Assembly: GCA_002329295.1 (NCBI GenBank)
Contig: DCTT01000026.1
Coordinates: 534,547 to 542,019, forward strand
Source of the DNA: Eubacteriaceae bacterium UBA1433
GTDB lineage: Bacteria; Bacillota; Clostridia; Eubacteriales; UBA1433
Direction of reading: 5' to 3'
Length of the DNA: 7,473 nucleotides
The notes below the pieces were generated by a model, which was given only the letters and a program-made list of their open reading frames with translations, had not been told where the DNA came from and did not search any database. The position numbers and the translations under genes were made by a program. Below, piece after piece: positions 5,554 to 7,473 of the stretch (position 1 is its first letter; the number at the start of each line of letters is the position of its first letter).

Positions 5554-6501
5554 ATGAAAGTAGCAGTTTTGGGCGCAGGAGCAATGGGTAGCTTCATTGG
5601 CGCACATATGCAAAAAGGGGGCGCGGACGTTATTTTGGTTGACCCTTTTAAAGCGCATATGGAAAAAATCGCAAAAGAAGGATTGACCATGCAAGTGGGT
5701 GAAAACACGGAAGTAATCCCGATGAAGGCTGTGTTGACACCGGAAGAAGCAGGCAACGTGGATGTGGTTGTCGTATTGGTAAAAGGTCTGTACACGAGAA
5801 GTGCTTTAGAAGGCGCAACAGCATTGTTTGGTCCCGATACGGTGGCAGTATCTTTTCAAAACGGCGTAGGAAATGTTGACATCATGAAAGAATTTTTGCC
5901 GGATGAAAAAATAGGTTACGGTACATTGAACATCTCCAGTTTTCTCAGAGAACCGGGATCCATTTACGGCAATCCGGGAATGGGCGTTGCGATTCATTTT
6001 TGCAACGAAACCAAAACCAAAACGCCTATTTGGCAGGAAATTGAAGATGCGCTCAACAAAGGCGGTCTTGTAACAGAATTTTCTGATGCGACAAACGAAT
6101 TTATCTGGAAAAAACTCCTTGTAAATTCTTGCGTGAACCTTACTTGCGGGATAACAAGAATTAACATGGGACAGCTTTGGGATCATCCGGACGGAGCAGC
6201 TTTGGAAGAAGCCATTGCAAGAGAACTTGTAGCGGTTGCTCAAGCGAAAGGTATCAATATCACATTTGATGAAGCTTGGGGCGCTTACGTTAACGAACTT
6301 CTTCCCAAAACAAGAGACCATTATCCGTCAGCAACACAAGATATTATGAACAAAAGACTGACAGAGGTAGACTTCCTGAACGGTGCCGTGGTAAGAGGCG
6401 GTATTGAAACAGGTATTCCTACACCTGTCAATGATGTGATTGTAAAACTCTCGCATATTTTACAAGATACTTACGATGTGCAATTCGGCACAAATAAATA
6501 A
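5554..6501 (+). CDS. Ketopantoate reductase (PanE/ApbA) family oxidoreductase
   Basis: The 315-residue protein belongs to the 2-dehydropantoate 2-reductase family, cytoplasmic NAD(P)H enzymes that reduce 2-keto acids; the classic member makes pantoate for vitamin B5 and CoA. An N-terminal Rossmann domain starts with GAGAMG (7-12). Lys77 (in VLVKG) and Asn103 (FQNG) match E. coli PanE Lys72 and Asn98. The helical C-terminal domain has WKKLLVNS (185-192), whose Lys187 fits the catalytic lysine. TEVDFLNGAVV (270-280) contains Glu271, equivalent to Glu256, and GIPTPVND follows. All key residues are present, so it should be active. The segment NISSFLREPGSIYGNPGMG (126-144) differs from the usual ketopantoate reductase pattern as I remember it. 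No panB, panC or panD is nearby and a transporter gene follows, so the true substrate may be another 2-keto acid. Hence no gene symbol is given. It ends with tandem TAA stops. Confidence 0.88.
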   Translation: MKVAVLGAGAMGSFIGAHMQKGGADVILVDPFKAHMEKIAKEGLTMQVGENTEVIPMKAVLTPEEAGNVDVVVVLVKGLYTRSALEGATALFGPDTVAVSFQNGVGNVDIMKEFLPDEKIGYGTLNISSFLREPGSIYGNPGMGVAIHFCNETKTKTPIWQEIEDALNKGGLVTEFSDATNEFIWKKLLVNSCVNLTCGITRINMGQLWDHPDGAALEEAIARELVAVAQAKGINITFDEAWGAYVNELLPKTRDHYPSATQDIMNKRLTEVDFLNGAVVRGGIETGIPTPVNDVIVKLSHILQDTYDVQFGTNK

Positions 6502-6532
6502 TAACAGGATATATTTTAAGCAATCGACGAAA

Positions 6533-6564
6533 TCCTTTTGTTTTCAAAACGAATGATAAAAGGA
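6533..6564 (+). repeat. Inverted repeat in the reductase-transporter gap
   Basis: TCCTTTT (6533-6539) is complementary to AAAAGGA (6558-6564). The 18-base loop begins with a smaller palindrome, GTTTT-C-AAAAC (6540-6550). No T-run follows, so this is not a standard terminator. It could be an RNA processing or stability element, or an operator for the transporter gene. The stem is A/T-rich and weak, and may be chance. The rest of the 105-base gap holds no clear promoter. Confidence 0.35.
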
Positions 6565-6595
6565 AAGAGAAACACTAAAAATTTAAGAAAAATTC

Positions 6596-6600
6596 AGGAG
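6596..6600 (+). promoter_or_regulatory. Shine-Dalgarno site for the transporter gene
   Basis: AGGAG lies six bases before the ATG at 6607, with good spacing. It supports that start for the membrane protein, whose first hydrophobic helix begins about ten residues later. Confidence 0.8.
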
Positions 6601-6606
6601 AGAGAA

Positions 6607-7473
6607 ATGGAAACTGTTAAAAAAGGTAAAATGTTTACCACTGTAAGCATTGGTGCTGCCACGGTTTGGTTTTCTACACACTGCGGCGCAGGGTTTGCGT
6701 CCGGTACACAGGAACTTCAGTATTTTGCAAACCATGGCTGGTACGGAACGTTATTGCCGTTTCTGACGATTTTTATTATCGCAATTACTTATTATGTTGG
6801 CGCAGAAACTGCAAGACAGACAGATAATTGGAATTATCATGACTGGGCGATGGAAGCGTACAAACCGATTAATGTACTTGGTGCAGTTATGATCGAGATC
6901 ACCGTCGTCATTACGACGATTGCGGCATCTGCTGCGTGTATCGCAGCGGGCGCTACGCTGGGAGAACAACAACTCGGTTGGCCTCCGTTTGTAGGGTCGC
7001 TAGCGATGTTCCTCATCGTGTTATTCTTGTCGATCTTTGGCGAAAAAGTTGTCCGAAACAATGCAATGATTATGACGGTAGCGATCATTATAATTGTTAT
7101 TATTGTTTTAGTGGCAGGGATTGTTAAATTTATGCCGGAAATTAAACATTTGTTTGCGACAAAATACACGAACCCGGATGCAACCAAATGGAGCGTAGTG
7201 GGCGCGGCCAATGCCAGAACGCCTGCGAGCTTTGGCAATGCGTTCTTATGGGCGCTAACCTATGCAGGCTTCCAAATGGGTATCATTGCTGCATTTTCGT
7301 CTTCGTTTAAAGGCGCAAAATCAAAAAGAGAAAGTAAGGGCGCAGTTATCTTCGGATACATATTAAATGCGCTGATGCTTGCCGGCGTAGTACTTTTGAT
7401 TTTTGGCGGTATGCCGGAAGTTTACACCAATGAGGAAGCAAGAGTGCTCCCGACATTATACATGGTAGGTCAG
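6607..7473 (+). CDS. YkvI-like membrane transporter, LeuT-fold superfamily (3' end outside window)
   Basis: The first 289 codons of an integral membrane protein are open to the window edge. It resembles the YkvI group (COG3949), poorly characterised proteins of the APC/LeuT-fold transporter superfamily. TM1 (about 10-40) is broken by GAGFASGTQELQYF (27-40), the glycine-rich unwound segment typical of this group, where substrate or Na+ binds in LeuT-fold carriers. Further hydrophobic spans lie near 44-66, 87-117, 127-145, 153-175, 208-232 and 247-267, about seven in all. A second helix break is plausible at TYAGFQMG (218-225). Between spans 5 and 6 is a longer polar segment (about 178-207). 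Basic patches follow span 6 (KGAKSKRESK, 235-244). The missing 3' end should add several helices. It follows the reductase by 105 bases in the same direction and probably shares its promoter. The substrate is unknown; an organic or amino acid is a guess. Confidence 0.8.
   Translation, partial: METVKKGKMFTTVSIGAATVWFSTHCGAGFASGTQELQYFANHGWYGTLLPFLTIFIIAITYYVGAETARQTDNWNYHDWAMEAYKPINVLGAVMIEITVVITTIAASAACIAAGATLGEQQLGWPPFVGSLAMFLIVLFLSIFGEKVVRNNAMIMTVAIIIIVIIVLVAGIVKFMPEIKHLFATKYTNPDATKWSVVGAANARTPASFGNAFLWALTYAGFQMGIIAAFSSSFKGAKSKRESKGAVIFGYILNALMLAGVVLLIFGGMPEVYTNEEARVLPTLYMVGQ

Noticed and set aside
6837..7238. A 133-codon hydrophobic frame on the minus strand opposite the YkvI-like gene
   Set aside because: Its Ala/Thr/Ile-rich hydrophobicity mirrors the codons of the real membrane protein on the plus strand. 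The plus frame has a good ribosome site and family motifs.

Overview
The window reads as ordinary chromosome from a low-to-moderate GC bacterium, most likely an anaerobic or fermentative member of the Bacillota (Clostridia/Tissierellia-like). The reasons are a bacterial V-type ATPase operon with A-B-D gene order, strong purine-rich Shine-Dalgarno sites, a greA-lysS pair, two textbook sigma-A promoters and intrinsic hairpin-plus-T terminators. I cannot name a genus from sequence alone. All recognised genes lie on the plus strand.

Region 1 (1-2636) is the 3' end of a V-type (V/A-type) ATPase operon: the C-terminal part of catalytic subunit A, complete subunit B and complete central-stalk subunit D. 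It is closed by an intrinsic terminator just after D. These are soluble V1 parts. The membrane (Vo) genes and the rest of the operon must lie upstream, so whether the pump moves H+ or Na+ cannot be read here.

Region 2 (2637-5461) holds a separate transcription unit. An A/T-rich spacer leads into a perfect TTGACA-N17-TATAAT promoter. It is followed by greA (transcript cleavage factor), lysS (class II lysyl-tRNA synthetase) and mscL (mechanosensitive channel), with small gaps and no obvious internal terminator. An intrinsic terminator ends the unit about 90 bases after mscL. greA starts at GTG, and this start overlaps the stop of a two-codon ATG-ACG-TGA reading frame.

Region 3 (5462-7473) begins with a second perfect TTGACA-N17-TATAAT promoter. 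Just downstream is an operator-like palindrome, ATTGTG-N5-CACAAT. The first gene encodes a ketopantoate-reductase-family NAD(P)H oxidoreductase. After a 105-base gap comes a YkvI-like LeuT-fold membrane transporter, cut off by the window end. No pantothenate pathway neighbour is visible. This reductase plus transporter pair under its own possibly regulated promoter is the least understood part of the window. No CRISPR array, insertion sequence, phage gene, tRNA or rRNA was seen.
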